Source: a virus
IMG/VR virus record: IMGVR_UViG_3300017708_002878
Coordinates: 1-30,224 of that record
Reading direction: 5' to 3' (one strand)
DNA length: 30,224 nt
Shown here in pieces: positions 1-6,298 of this stretch (position 1 is its first letter; each line of letters begins with the position of its first letter). The position numbers and the translations under genes were made by a program. The notes below the pieces were generated by a model. It did not search any database. It saw only the letters and a program-made list of their open reading frames with translations, and had not been told where the DNA came from.

Positions 1-1
1 T

Positions 2-445
2 GGTTTAGTTATTTCTACTGAAGATTTTGGTAGTATGAAAATTCGACATATTCATTATAATTTTGAAGAATTACAAAATACTATTAATGGTATTATGGAA
101 CAACTTCCATTAACGGTTGATTCAATGAATAAAATGAAAGAAATCAAATTGGATCAAGATCAATTAATTGAATTTGCTAAAAAAGCTGTTTCAACTCGTT
201 TTTCAGAAGATAAGTTAAAAGCGATTACCATTGATTATAAAGAATTGCTTGAACCAACTCGTAATGAGGATGCTGATGGTTCGCTTTGGTCAACATTTAA
301 CTTACTTCAAGAAAAAGTAATTCACGGAATGTTTGAATATAATTACGGAGTTAAAACCCGTAAAGTTCGTAAAATTAAGAACTTCGCTCAAAATCAAAAA
401 GTTAATCAAGAGTTATTCAATATGGCACTTGAGTACGTAAGTTAA
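2..445 (+). CDS. DUF932-family protein, C-terminal part (5' end outside window)
   Basis: The reading frame is open from base 2, so the gene begins upstream and the ATG at 35 is internal. The visible 147 residues look like the C-terminal half of the DUF932 (phage/plasmid-like TIGR03299) family: a segment GSMKIRHIHYN near the front, then LWSTFNLLQEKVIHGMFEY, a basic KTRKVRKIK stretch, and a closing N-x-E-L-F-x-x-A-L-E helix. The family's biochemical role is not established; members occur in many phages and plasmids, often near replication or recombination genes. The gene ends 15 bases before a strong terminator and so closes the preceding transcription unit. I am fairly sure of the family and have no basis for a function. 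Confidence 0.7.
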   Translation, partial: GLVISTEDFGSMKIRHIHYNFEELQNTINGIMEQLPLTVDSMNKMKEIKLDQDQLIEFAKKAVSTRFSEDKLKAITIDYKELLEPTRNEDADGSLWSTFNLLQEKVIHGMFEYNYGVKTRKVRKIKNFAQNQKVNQELFNMALEYVS

Positions 446-460
446 TTATTTAATTAGATT

Positions 461-487
461 AATACCCCCTATATTGGGGGTATTTTT
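461..487 (+). terminator. Intrinsic terminator after the DUF932 gene
   Basis: A perfect 9-bp stem (AATACCCCC at 461-469 with GGGGGTATT at 476-484), a 6-base loop TATATT and a T-run continuing to 487. It is the only textbook intrinsic terminator I see between genes in this window. It separates the upstream unit from the virion genes. Confidence 0.9.
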
Positions 488-490
488 CTA

Positions 491-499
491 TATTTATAA
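491..499 (+). promoter_or_regulatory. Candidate phage late promoter element TATTTATAA
   Basis: TATTTATAA directly after the terminator and 11 bases before the ATG at 511. It is one of seven intergenic copies at unit boundaries. Its reverse complement contains the T4 late box TATAAATA. That it acts as a promoter is an inference from position. Confidence 0.55.
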
Positions 500-510
500 T
501 AAAGTTTATT

Positions 511-1650
511 ATGCCTATTACGGGATCATTTAGTTCAACTCAATTAATAGGAAGTGGAATAGTTACTTCCTCACTTTTGAATTCAACTCTTTTTGATTTT
601 AGAAATTCAGGAAATTCGGCTTATCTTATTTTTGAGGATGATGGTAGGTCAGGACCAGATATTTATACATCTAGTATAGGATTTGCTGCCGGTTCTTCCT
701 CTATATCTCAGGTTACATTAGTATCTTCTAGCAATTATATATTTGGGGTGGTTATTCCTTCTGTAAATAGTAATTTTAATGGAACTGGAAGTTTTACTTT
801 TACCCCATCTAATATTACTGGAAATGGAAATATTAGATTAAGAGGAACTGGAGATTATAGTCTTAATATTAAACCTAGTTTATTACTTGACCGGTATAGC
901 GCTAATGTTAGAGTTGCCTATAGTGTACGTAGATTAAGTTCTACTTATTCTGGACCTTGTGTACAAGTACGTAATGGTTCAAATGTTGATGCTGATATTG
1001 GGTTTGATAGTAGTGGTAATCTTGATGAAGCTGCATTATTAACCCACTGTGGAAGTGGTGATGGTTTTGTAGCAAAATGGTATGATCAAAGTGGTAATGG
1101 TGGAGATTTAGAACAAACTACGGATGCTAATCAACCACAAATAGTATCAAGTGGCGCTGTATTAAAAGAAAACGGCAAACCATTAATCACAGCATTAGCT
1201 GCAAGCAATGGATCACATTTAGATCTTTCGGGAACAAAAACCGATTACTTACCATCAACGGGGCAACATTATTTCTTCTCAGTAAGTAAGGTATCAACTG
1301 ACAGAGCTATTTTATATCGAGAGGATACAAGATTTCAATTAATAGCACAAAACGGTAATACATCAACAAATACAAGAAATGATCCTAATTATTTGTCAAA
1401 TACCTATAGAAAAAATTCCGCTGCATATACACCAACTAATAGAGGAGAAGTATTTACAAGTTTCAATTCACAGCATTTACTAACTATTAATGGTAGTTTA
1501 GATAATGGGGTTAGTTCTTTTGTATTAGGGTATGGTACAGCTAATTTTGCTAATTGGAGTATGCAAGAATTTATTGTATATGAAGGAGATAAAGCTAGTG
1601 ATCAATTAAATATTGAAACAGACATAAACGGACATTATTCAATATTCTAA
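511..1650 (+). CDS. Adhesin/tail-fibre-like protein with GH54-like domain
   Basis: A 379-residue protein. Residues 1-125 are rich in Ser, Gly, Asn and Thr, as in phage fibre shafts. Residues about 126-215 (AYSVRRLSSTYSGPCVQV, then DIGFDSSGNLD and KWYDQSGNGGDL) resemble the catalytic-domain fold of fungal arabinofuranosidase B (GH54), whose hallmark segments are YSGPLYQVRR and YDQSGRGN. The rest looks like a LamG-type beta sandwich and includes LDLSGTKTDYLP and FIVYEGDK. Phage proteins with this fold are usually virion adhesins or polysaccharide-binding proteins; whether this one is enzymatic cannot be told from the sequence. It is the first gene after the terminator and a TATTTATAA element. 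A receptor-binding or surface-glycan role is inferred. Confidence 0.6.
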   Translation: MPITGSFSSTQLIGSGIVTSSLLNSTLFDFRNSGNSAYLIFEDDGRSGPDIYTSSIGFAAGSSSISQVTLVSSSNYIFGVVIPSVNSNFNGTGSFTFTPSNITGNGNIRLRGTGDYSLNIKPSLLLDRYSANVRVAYSVRRLSSTYSGPCVQVRNGSNVDADIGFDSSGNLDEAALLTHCGSGDGFVAKWYDQSGNGGDLEQTTDANQPQIVSSGAVLKENGKPLITALAASNGSHLDLSGTKTDYLPSTGQHYFFSVSKVSTDRAILYREDTRFQLIAQNGNTSTNTRNDPNYLSNTYRKNSAAYTPTNRGEVFTSFNSQHLLTINGSLDNGVSSFVLGYGTANFANWSMQEFIVYEGDKASDQLNIETDINGHYSIF

Positions 1651-1651
1651 T

Positions 1652-1897
1652 ATGAAATATTACAAATATACAACTAAAGGAGAAGTGCAAACAGCATCTT
1701 CAAATATTTATAATTTAAATACAACTCAACCACTCAACCAACGTACCACAATTTATAGTTATCCATGGTATACTAATGGAACAGATTGGGTGTTAGGGGT
1801 TAATGGATCTATACCAACTGGATCAGTATTAGATGGTGTAGAGTGGATAACACAGGAGGAAGCAGAGCAACAAGGTTACGTATCTAATAATATATAA
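1652..1897 (+). CDS. Small unknown protein following the adhesin gene
   Basis: An 81-residue protein starting one base after the adhesin stop codon, so it is probably translationally coupled to it. It is rich in Tyr, Thr, Asn and Trp, with segments TNGTDWVLGVNGSIPTG and DGVEWITQEEAEQQGY. I do not recognise a family. Its place directly behind a fibre-like gene would suit a fibre accessory or chaperone, but nothing in the sequence shows that. No signal peptide or membrane segment is visible. Confidence 0.55.
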   Translation: MKYYKYTTKGEVQTASSNIYNLNTTQPLNQRTTIYSYPWYTNGTDWVLGVNGSIPTGSVLDGVEWITQEEAEQQGYVSNNI

Positions 1898-1909
1898 TAA
1901 TTATTACCT

Positions 1910-2095
1910 ATGGCTCAAGAAGTAAAAGATAGAATGGATCTAATTAATCAATTAGCGGACCTAGCTAATATGAAAGATGATTTATGGAAATATCATCCTG
2001 ATAATCCCAAAAAAGTAAATATAATACAAGAATACGCTAAAATTTGTGCTGAAATATCTGGTATAGAGGGAGAATTAGCATCTTTACATTCTTAA
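1910..2095 (+). CDS. Small helical unknown protein
   Basis: A 61-residue, mostly helical, charged protein with one Trp (DDLWKYHPDNPKK). No recognised family. It starts 12 bases after the previous stop, without a Shine-Dalgarno sequence, and ends one base before a TATTTATAA element. The start chosen is the only reasonable ATG. It is accepted as a gene because it fills the space between neighbours in the same direction and has a plausible composition. Confidence 0.5.
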   Translation: MAQEVKDRMDLINQLADLANMKDDLWKYHPDNPKKVNIIQEYAKICAEISGIEGELASLHS

Positions 2096-2096
2096 G

Positions 2097-2105
2097 TATT
2101 TATAA
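2097..2105 (+). promoter_or_regulatory. Candidate phage late promoter element TATTTATAA
   Basis: TATTTATAA fills the 12-base gap between two genes and ends two bases before the ATG at 2108. The sequence extends to a near-palindrome that also contains TATAAATA at 2101-2108. A transcript started just downstream would be leaderless or would begin inside the gene, so this copy is weaker evidence for a promoter than those with 11-base spacing. Confidence 0.4.
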
Positions 2106-2107
2106 AT

Positions 2108-2545
2108 ATGAACCTATCCCGTATTTTTTCTTTATTTTCTAATAATGAGGATTTAGATGGTACCCCCATTAATGCAACATCATATGAAGATTTTACTACT
2201 ACTCCTGTTTTTTGGGTAGCTATGTTTAGAAAACTTATTAATGGTTATAAAAATATAGGGGGGAACTTTATGGAAAATATGATAAAAGATAATACTTCTT
2301 TAGATTCTGATGATTTAGTAAGGGCTTATGAATTTTTAACTTTTACTAAGGCATATAATTATTTAGTTAACCTTGATTTAGATGAACCTACTCATAAAGA
2401 AGCCCTATTAAGGTATGGAGGAGATACGATGAATATAGCATTATATGAATCACTTTTATTTTTTGAGGAGTTTGAAGAGTACGAAAAGTGCCTAACTCTT
2501 AAAAAAATTATTGATTTCTACAAAAACTCTTCACAAAAAACGTGA
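2108..2545 (+). CDS. Unknown protein, 145 residues
   Basis: A predicted soluble, mainly helical, acidic protein. Visible features are an aromatic stretch TTPVFWVAMFRKLINGY near residue 35 and a helical C-terminal half (ESLLFFEEFEEYEKC). I do not recognise the family. It is the last gene before the longest intergenic gap and the host-like promoter. Codon use and composition match the neighbouring virion genes, so a late or virion role is possible but unsupported. Confidence 0.6.
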   Translation: MNLSRIFSLFSNNEDLDGTPINATSYEDFTTTPVFWVAMFRKLINGYKNIGGNFMENMIKDNTSLDSDDLVRAYEFLTFTKAYNYLVNLDLDEPTHKEALLRYGGDTMNIALYESLLFFEEFEEYEKCLTLKKIIDFYKNSSQKT

Positions 2546-2564
2546 CTACCCGGAATATTTTTCG

Positions 2565-2571
2565 TATCTTC
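2565..2571 (+). promoter_or_regulatory. Bacteroidetes-type promoter -7 element (host sigma factor)
   Basis: TATCTTC preceded by TTTTTCG, followed by A/T-rich sequence. It closely resembles the Bacteroidetes primary-sigma -7 box TAnnTTTG in its usual context. The -33 TTTG box is not clear; GTGA lies at about the right distance. It sits in the only larger intergenic gap (2546-2646) without TATTTATAA, upstream of the unit that contains the sigma-factor gene. Confidence 0.5.
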
Positions 2572-2576
2572 AGAAC

Positions 2577-2657
2577 ATGTTAATGAAACATAATAACTTA
2601 TGGAAAAAAATAGGTGTTAAAGGTTTCAAAATTATAAAATTAAACTATGAGAAATAG
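2577..2657 (+). CDS. Possible 26-residue leader or small ORF
   Basis: An ATG at 2577 (second ATG at 2583) just downstream of the host-like promoter opens a 26-codon frame. It is basic and hydrophobic, with segments MLMKHNNLWKKIG and GFKIIKLNYEK, and overlaps the next gene's start by 11 bases. It could be a leader peptide, a tiny phage effector or chance; AT-rich DNA yields many such frames. It is listed only because it occupies most of the 101-base gap. Confidence 0.2.
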   Translation: MLMKHNNLWKKIGVKGFKIIKLNYEK

Positions 2658-2856
2658 AGAGTACTTCTTTCGTAAACTACAGTCTATCCAGACTAAATTA
2701 ACTATTATTAATAATATGGTTTCTACTAATACTAATCCCAGGGATATTAAAAATGAACTAAGTAATATCAACGATGTTGTTGAGGATATTGCTACCCAGC
2801 TTGAGCGTGAACCATTGGACGGTAGAGAACTAAATAATACTTCCAACTTACGTTAA
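2647..2856 (+). CDS. Small coiled-coil-like unknown protein
   Basis: A 69-residue protein, predicted helical with heptad-like hydrophobic spacing (FFRKLQSIQTKLTIINNMV, then LSNINDVVEDIATQLE). No family recognised. It is the first full gene behind the host-like promoter and ends three bases before the HD-hydrolase gene. The minus-strand frame covering the same bases is a shadow. Confidence 0.55.
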   Translation: MRNREYFFRKLQSIQTKLTIINNMVSTNTNPRDIKNELSNINDVVEDIATQLEREPLDGRELNNTSNLR

Positions 2857-2859
2857 TAT

Positions 2860-3615
2860 ATGAGTTTAACAGCAGAACAAATTCAGTCTAATTGGATTGA
2901 ATTTTTGGGTAATATTGAAAAATATATTACAGGGGAACGTCAACAAAAATTACTTAATTTTTATAAAAAATATGAGGAAAGAATATCCCTTATGCCAGCG
3001 GCCCATAAGAAGGAATATCACAATTCATTCCCCGGGGGGTATGTTGATCATGTAAACCGTGTTGTTGCAGCATCACTTAAAATATATGATGTGTGGTGTG
3101 AATTTGAAATGGATAGGTCTACATTTACTATCGAAGAACTAGTATTCTCAGCTATTAACCATGACCTAGGTAAAATGGGTGATGAAAATAGTGCTTCCTA
3201 TATCCCCCAGACTGATAAATGGAGACGTGAAAAGTTAGGAGAAGAATACATGTTTAATAAAGAAGTACCTTTTGCATCTGTTCCAGATAGGGGATTATTT
3301 ATGTTACAATCCCATGGTGTTTCTTATACATTTAATGAAATGTTAGCTATTCAAACTCATGATGGTTTATATGATGATGCAAATGTAAAATATTTAAAAA
3401 CATTTATGCCAGAACAAAAACCACGTACAAGCTTACCTTTTATTCTTCATCAAGCAGATTTGATGTCAGCTAGAATAGAATTTGAAAAAGAATGGTTACC
3501 AAAATTCAATAAAACTACAACCCCCCCTTCACCTAAACCATCAACTTCAGCGAAGAAAAAAGCATTATCTTCAGTTAGTAGTTCAGGTTTAAAAAGTATG
3601 TTAGATAGTTTATGA
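2860..3615 (+). CDS. HD-domain metal-dependent phosphohydrolase
   Basis: A 251-residue protein with the ordered metal ligands of the HD superfamily: His54 and His64 (in GGYVDHV), the His101-Asp102 pair in INHDLGK, a second His-Asp at 167-168 (QTHDGLYDD), and a late Asp200 in LHQADLMS. HD enzymes hydrolyse phosphoester bonds in nucleotides, cyclic nucleotides, (p)ppGpp or nucleic acids; the substrate here cannot be read from the sequence. The last ~35 residues (Pro, Ser, Lys-rich) look like a flexible tail. Its stop overlaps the start of the next gene (ATGA), implying coupling. The unit lies behind the host-like promoter with the sigma gene, so early or middle expression is inferred, which would suit nucleotide metabolism or countering a nucleotide-based host defence. 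Confidence 0.8.
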   Translation: MSLTAEQIQSNWIEFLGNIEKYITGERQQKLLNFYKKYEERISLMPAAHKKEYHNSFPGGYVDHVNRVVAASLKIYDVWCEFEMDRSTFTIEELVFSAINHDLGKMGDENSASYIPQTDKWRREKLGEEYMFNKEVPFASVPDRGLFMLQSHGVSYTFNEMLAIQTHDGLYDDANVKYLKTFMPEQKPRTSLPFILHQADLMSARIEFEKEWLPKFNKTTTPPSPKPSTSAKKKALSSVSSSGLKSMLDSL

Positions 3616-3923
3616 TTAGTTATATTATTATAGGAATATTAGTAGTTTTATTAGGAGTGTTAGGATATACTACTCTTAATTTATTACGCAAAAATGAAAC
3701 AGCTGAAGATCTTATATTAGGTTATTTAGGTTATTTAGAAAGGTTATCACAAGTTATAGATCTAACAGATGAAAAATTAAAAAAGTTAGACAGTAAAGGT
3801 TCTTTTAAATCAGACGATGAAATAGGTTTTTTCTTTAATCAGGTTATGGAATTACAAAAAATTCTTAATGAATTTAACATTAAAACCATAGATAAGGATG
3901 GATCGAATAATAGCCAGACATAA
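3612..3923 (+). CDS. Small membrane-anchored protein
   Basis: A 103-residue protein. Residues 3-24 form one hydrophobic helix (IIIGILVVLLGVLG) at the very N terminus, acting as a signal anchor, followed by a charged helical domain (LERLSQVIDLTDEKLKKL) that is probably cytoplasmic or periplasmic depending on orientation. It overlaps the HD gene by four bases and the sigma gene by 26 bases, so the three are expressed together. Family not recognised. Small single-span proteins like this occur in many T4-like phages without a known role. Confidence 0.65.
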   Translation: MISYIIIGILVVLLGVLGYTTLNLLRKNETAEDLILGYLGYLERLSQVIDLTDEKLKKLDSKGSFKSDDEIGFFFNQVMELQKILNEFNIKTIDKDGSNNSQT

Positions 3924-4671
3924 AGCACAAAAACAAAAAAGACAATATTTTACTAAAGATACAGAAGATGCTATAGTTAGATATAATAATAGTGAGTGTT
4001 CCCAGGAAAGAAGTGACACTTATGAAGATTATATACATTGGCCTTTTTATAAGTTAACAGAAAACATAATTCATACCTTTAAATTTTATAATACGGATGT
4101 AGAGGATTTAGAGGATTTACAACATGAAATAATTACATTTCTTCTTTCTAAAATTCATTTATTTGACCCCTCTAAAGGGGCTAAGGCTTACTCATATTTT
4201 GGTACTATAGTAAAAAGATATCTTATAGTTTATAATGAAAAAAATTATAAAAAACTACTTAGTAATTATTCATTAAGTCAAAATGATGATGGTTCGGCTA
4301 ATGATGATGCTAATTCTATAGCGGCTCACCCAAAAATGCATTATGAGTTAGATTTAGAATGGGGAGATTTATCTTTTAATGGTTATACCCCAAAAGATAG
4401 ACTATCATTATTTATGGATTATTACATTGAATATTGCTCCGATAATCTACAGAACCTATTTCCTAAACCTGAAGATGCTAGGGTAGCAGATTGTATTTTA
4501 GAATTATTTAGGAAAAGGGATAATATAGATGTATTTAATAAAAAGGCTTTATACATTTATATTAGGGAAATGATGGATGTTAAAACCCCTCAAATAACTA
4601 AAAACGCTAAAGTATTATATTCCATTTTTGATGAAAAGTATGGGCAGTTTAATGAATTAGGAGGTTTCTAA
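3898..4671 (+). CDS. 55: Late-transcription sigma factor, T4 gp55-like
   Basis: A 257-residue protein. Residues about 70-120 hold a sigma region 2-like helix pair: LEDLQHEIITFLLSKIHLFD, then PSKGAKAYSYFGTIVKRYL, which corresponds to T4 gp55's [22 protein letters not shown] segment. gp55 binds host core RNA polymerase and recognises the minimal late promoter. The N-terminal 20 residues are basic. The 26-base overlap with the previous gene is kept because the first ATG gives an uninterrupted, plausible N terminus; a later start cannot be excluded. No TATTTATAA precedes this unit; a host-type element does, which fits expression before the late genes it would activate. I do not see a convincing C-terminal clamp-binding motif. 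A diverged general phage sigma factor is the alternative. Confidence 0.8.
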   Translation: MDRIIARHKAQKQKRQYFTKDTEDAIVRYNNSECSQERSDTYEDYIHWPFYKLTENIIHTFKFYNTDVEDLEDLQHEIITFLLSKIHLFDPSKGAKAYSYFGTIVKRYLIVYNEKNYKKLLSNYSLSQNDDGSANDDANSIAAHPKMHYELDLEWGDLSFNGYTPKDRLSLFMDYYIEYCSDNLQNLFPKPEDARVADCILELFRKRDNIDVFNKKALYIYIREMMDVKTPQITKNAKVLYSIFDEKYGQFNELGGF

Positions 4672-4690
4672 TAATATTTTTTTTCTAATA

Positions 4691-4699
4691 TATTTATAA
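4691..4699 (+). promoter_or_regulatory. Candidate phage late promoter element TATTTATAA
   Basis: TATTTATAA in the 33-base gap after the sigma gene, five bases before the ATG at 4705. A T-rich run at 4676-4685 precedes it without a stem, so I do not call a terminator. Confidence 0.55.
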
Positions 4700-4704
4700 G
4701 AAAA

Positions 4705-5061
4705 ATGGGGTTATTAGATTCTGTCATATTTAAGGATAAGAAGTTCTCCGATTTGTTGGAGGAAATCTATGATCTTCAACAACAAAAAAACACTCAGGTA
4801 ACGGCTTTAATACAAGAGTTAAAACCCTTAGTACAAGAAATAGGGGATGCTACTTTAATAGTTCCTTTAATAAAAGAATATTTAGAAATAAGTATTAAAA
4901 ATAATGAACAACTAGTCAAAATGGCTGGTATAGTACAAAGAACTTTACAATCAAGTACATCAGGGGATGAATTTGGTTTATCCGATGAAGAAAAAGAACA
5001 ATTATTAAATGGTTTAGAGGGTACTATAAAAGAACTAACTCAGGGAGATGGCACAAAGTAG
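4705..5061 (+). CDS. Unknown helical protein ahead of the spike/hub gene
   Basis: A 118-residue acidic, almost wholly helical protein (LLEEIYDLQQQKNTQV, then LIQELKPLVQEIGDATL, then SDEEKEQLLNGLEGTI). No family recognised. It overlaps the spike/hub gene by 14 bases, so they are co-translated. This position suggests a small tail or hub component or an assembly factor, which is inference. The minus-strand frame at 5035-5289 is a shadow. Confidence 0.6.
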   Translation: MGLLDSVIFKDKKFSDLLEEIYDLQQQKNTQVTALIQELKPLVQEIGDATLIVPLIKEYLEISIKNNEQLVKMAGIVQRTLQSSTSGDEFGLSDEEKEQLLNGLEGTIKELTQGDGTK

Positions 5062-6298
5062 AACAGGATTATCATATTTAAACCCTAGTGCTACTACTAC
5101 CCAATCACCTGTAGGCATATTTCCAGCTAGGGTGGAATTTGTTTTATTGGATGATAAAACAGATAAAACTAAATTTAAAAATCTAGGAGAATGGTCAGGT
5201 ATTGGTTCAATCCTATTTTCTAGAATAAAAGAAAATAATAGAGGTCTTAATAATAAAACTGTAGCTAAACCTTTATTTCCAAACCTCAAGAATTATCCCT
5301 TAATTAATGAATTAGTATACATTATGGCTTTACCCAATGCTGATATTCAAGTGGATATGAATGATGTAAGTTTTTATTATTTTCAATCTGTTAATGTATG
5401 GAATAGCAACCATCATAATGCTATACCTAATGCCTTATCTGATCTTTCTATTCCTGAATCCCAAACTATGGATTATCTCCAAACAGAAGGAGGCACAGTG
5501 AGAAGAGTTACTGATGAAGGTACAGAAATAAATTTAGGTAACACATTTATGGAAAGACTTAGTGTAAAAAACACTCAAGCCTTTGAAGGGGATGTAATAC
5601 ATGAAGGTAGGTGGGGTCAATCTTTGAGATTTGGTTCTACTGTTACTGATTCTAATATATTTAACCCATGGTCTATAGTAGGTACGAATGGAGATCCTAT
5701 TACTATTCTAAGAAATGACCAACATGATGATGGTAAAGATCCATGGGTACCCCAGGTTGAAGATATTAATAAAGATGAAAGTAGTATTTATTTAACTTCT
5801 ACTCAAAAAATCCCTATTGATGTTGCATCCAATAAATATAAATCATATGATAGTGGATTAGAACCTAAAGACCCCAAAACATATTCTAATTCACAAATTA
5901 TACTAAATGCAGGTAGATTATTATTCAATGCTTATGACGATAGCATTTTATTATCTTCTAATGATTCTATTAATCTAAATACCCAAGAATCCGTAAATAT
6001 AGACGCTGTAGAAGGTCTATCTGTTTCTGTAGGAAATCAAGCGGAAATATTACTAGGTAGTAATGATTTTTCAACTATAGAACCAGTAATATTAGGGGAT
6101 AAATTCTTAGGGGATATAGAAAATCTTGCTAATATATTAATATCACTTGGAAATAATTTTGAACTTAACCCCATGTTAACTTCAGAAGAAACAGCTAATT
6201 CAGGTTTATTAACTATAGGAGGAGATATAAGAGATGCTGCACAGACTATATTAAATAATATAGAAAATTATAAATCCAAAGTAACTTTTTCTAAATAA
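5048..6298 (+). CDS. Baseplate central spike/hub protein (gp5-like OB-fold, no lysozyme domain)
   Basis: A 416-residue protein. The diagnostic segment is EGRWGQSLRFGST at about residues 186-198, followed by NPWSIVGTNGDPITILRNDQ and DKDESS-like SSIYLTSTQKI. This is the OB-fold and post-OB pattern of gp5/VgrG-type spike proteins in marine T4-like phages. Residues about 280-350 (ILNAGRLLFNAYDDSILLSS, NLNTQESVNIDA) resemble the start of a short beta-helical or gp5-C-like spike. T4 gp5 carries a lysozyme domain between these parts; I see none here. The product would sit at the tip of the tail tube in the baseplate. It lies in the baseplate cluster, overlapping the genes on both sides. Confidence 0.7.
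   Translation: MAQSRTGLSYLNPSATTTQSPVGIFPARVEFVLLDDKTDKTKFKNLGEWSGIGSILFSRIKENNRGLNNKTVAKPLFPNLKNYPLINELVYIMALPNADIQVDMNDVSFYYFQSVNVWNSNHHNAIPNALSDLSIPESQTMDYLQTEGGTVRRVTDEGTEINLGNTFMERLSVKNTQAFEGDVIHEGRWGQSLRFGSTVTDSNIFNPWSIVGTNGDPITILRNDQHDDGKDPWVPQVEDINKDESSIYLTSTQKIPIDVASNKYKSYDSGLEPKDPKTYSNSQIILNAGRLLFNAYDDSILLSSNDSINLNTQESVNIDAVEGLSVSVGNQAEILLGSNDFSTIEPVILGDKFLGDIENLANILISLGNNFELNPMLTSEETANSGLLTIGGDIRDAAQTILNNIENYKSKVTFSK

Noticed and set aside
1705-1713. TATTTATAA inside the 81-residue gene
   Set aside because: Coding position with no gene start nearby; counted as background for the motif.
4167-4180. Hairpin CCCC-TCTAAA-GGGG
   Set aside because: Inside the sigma-factor coding region, short stem, no T-run; not a terminator.
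4676-4685. T-run after the sigma-factor gene as a terminator
   Set aside because: No stable stem precedes the T-rich stretch.
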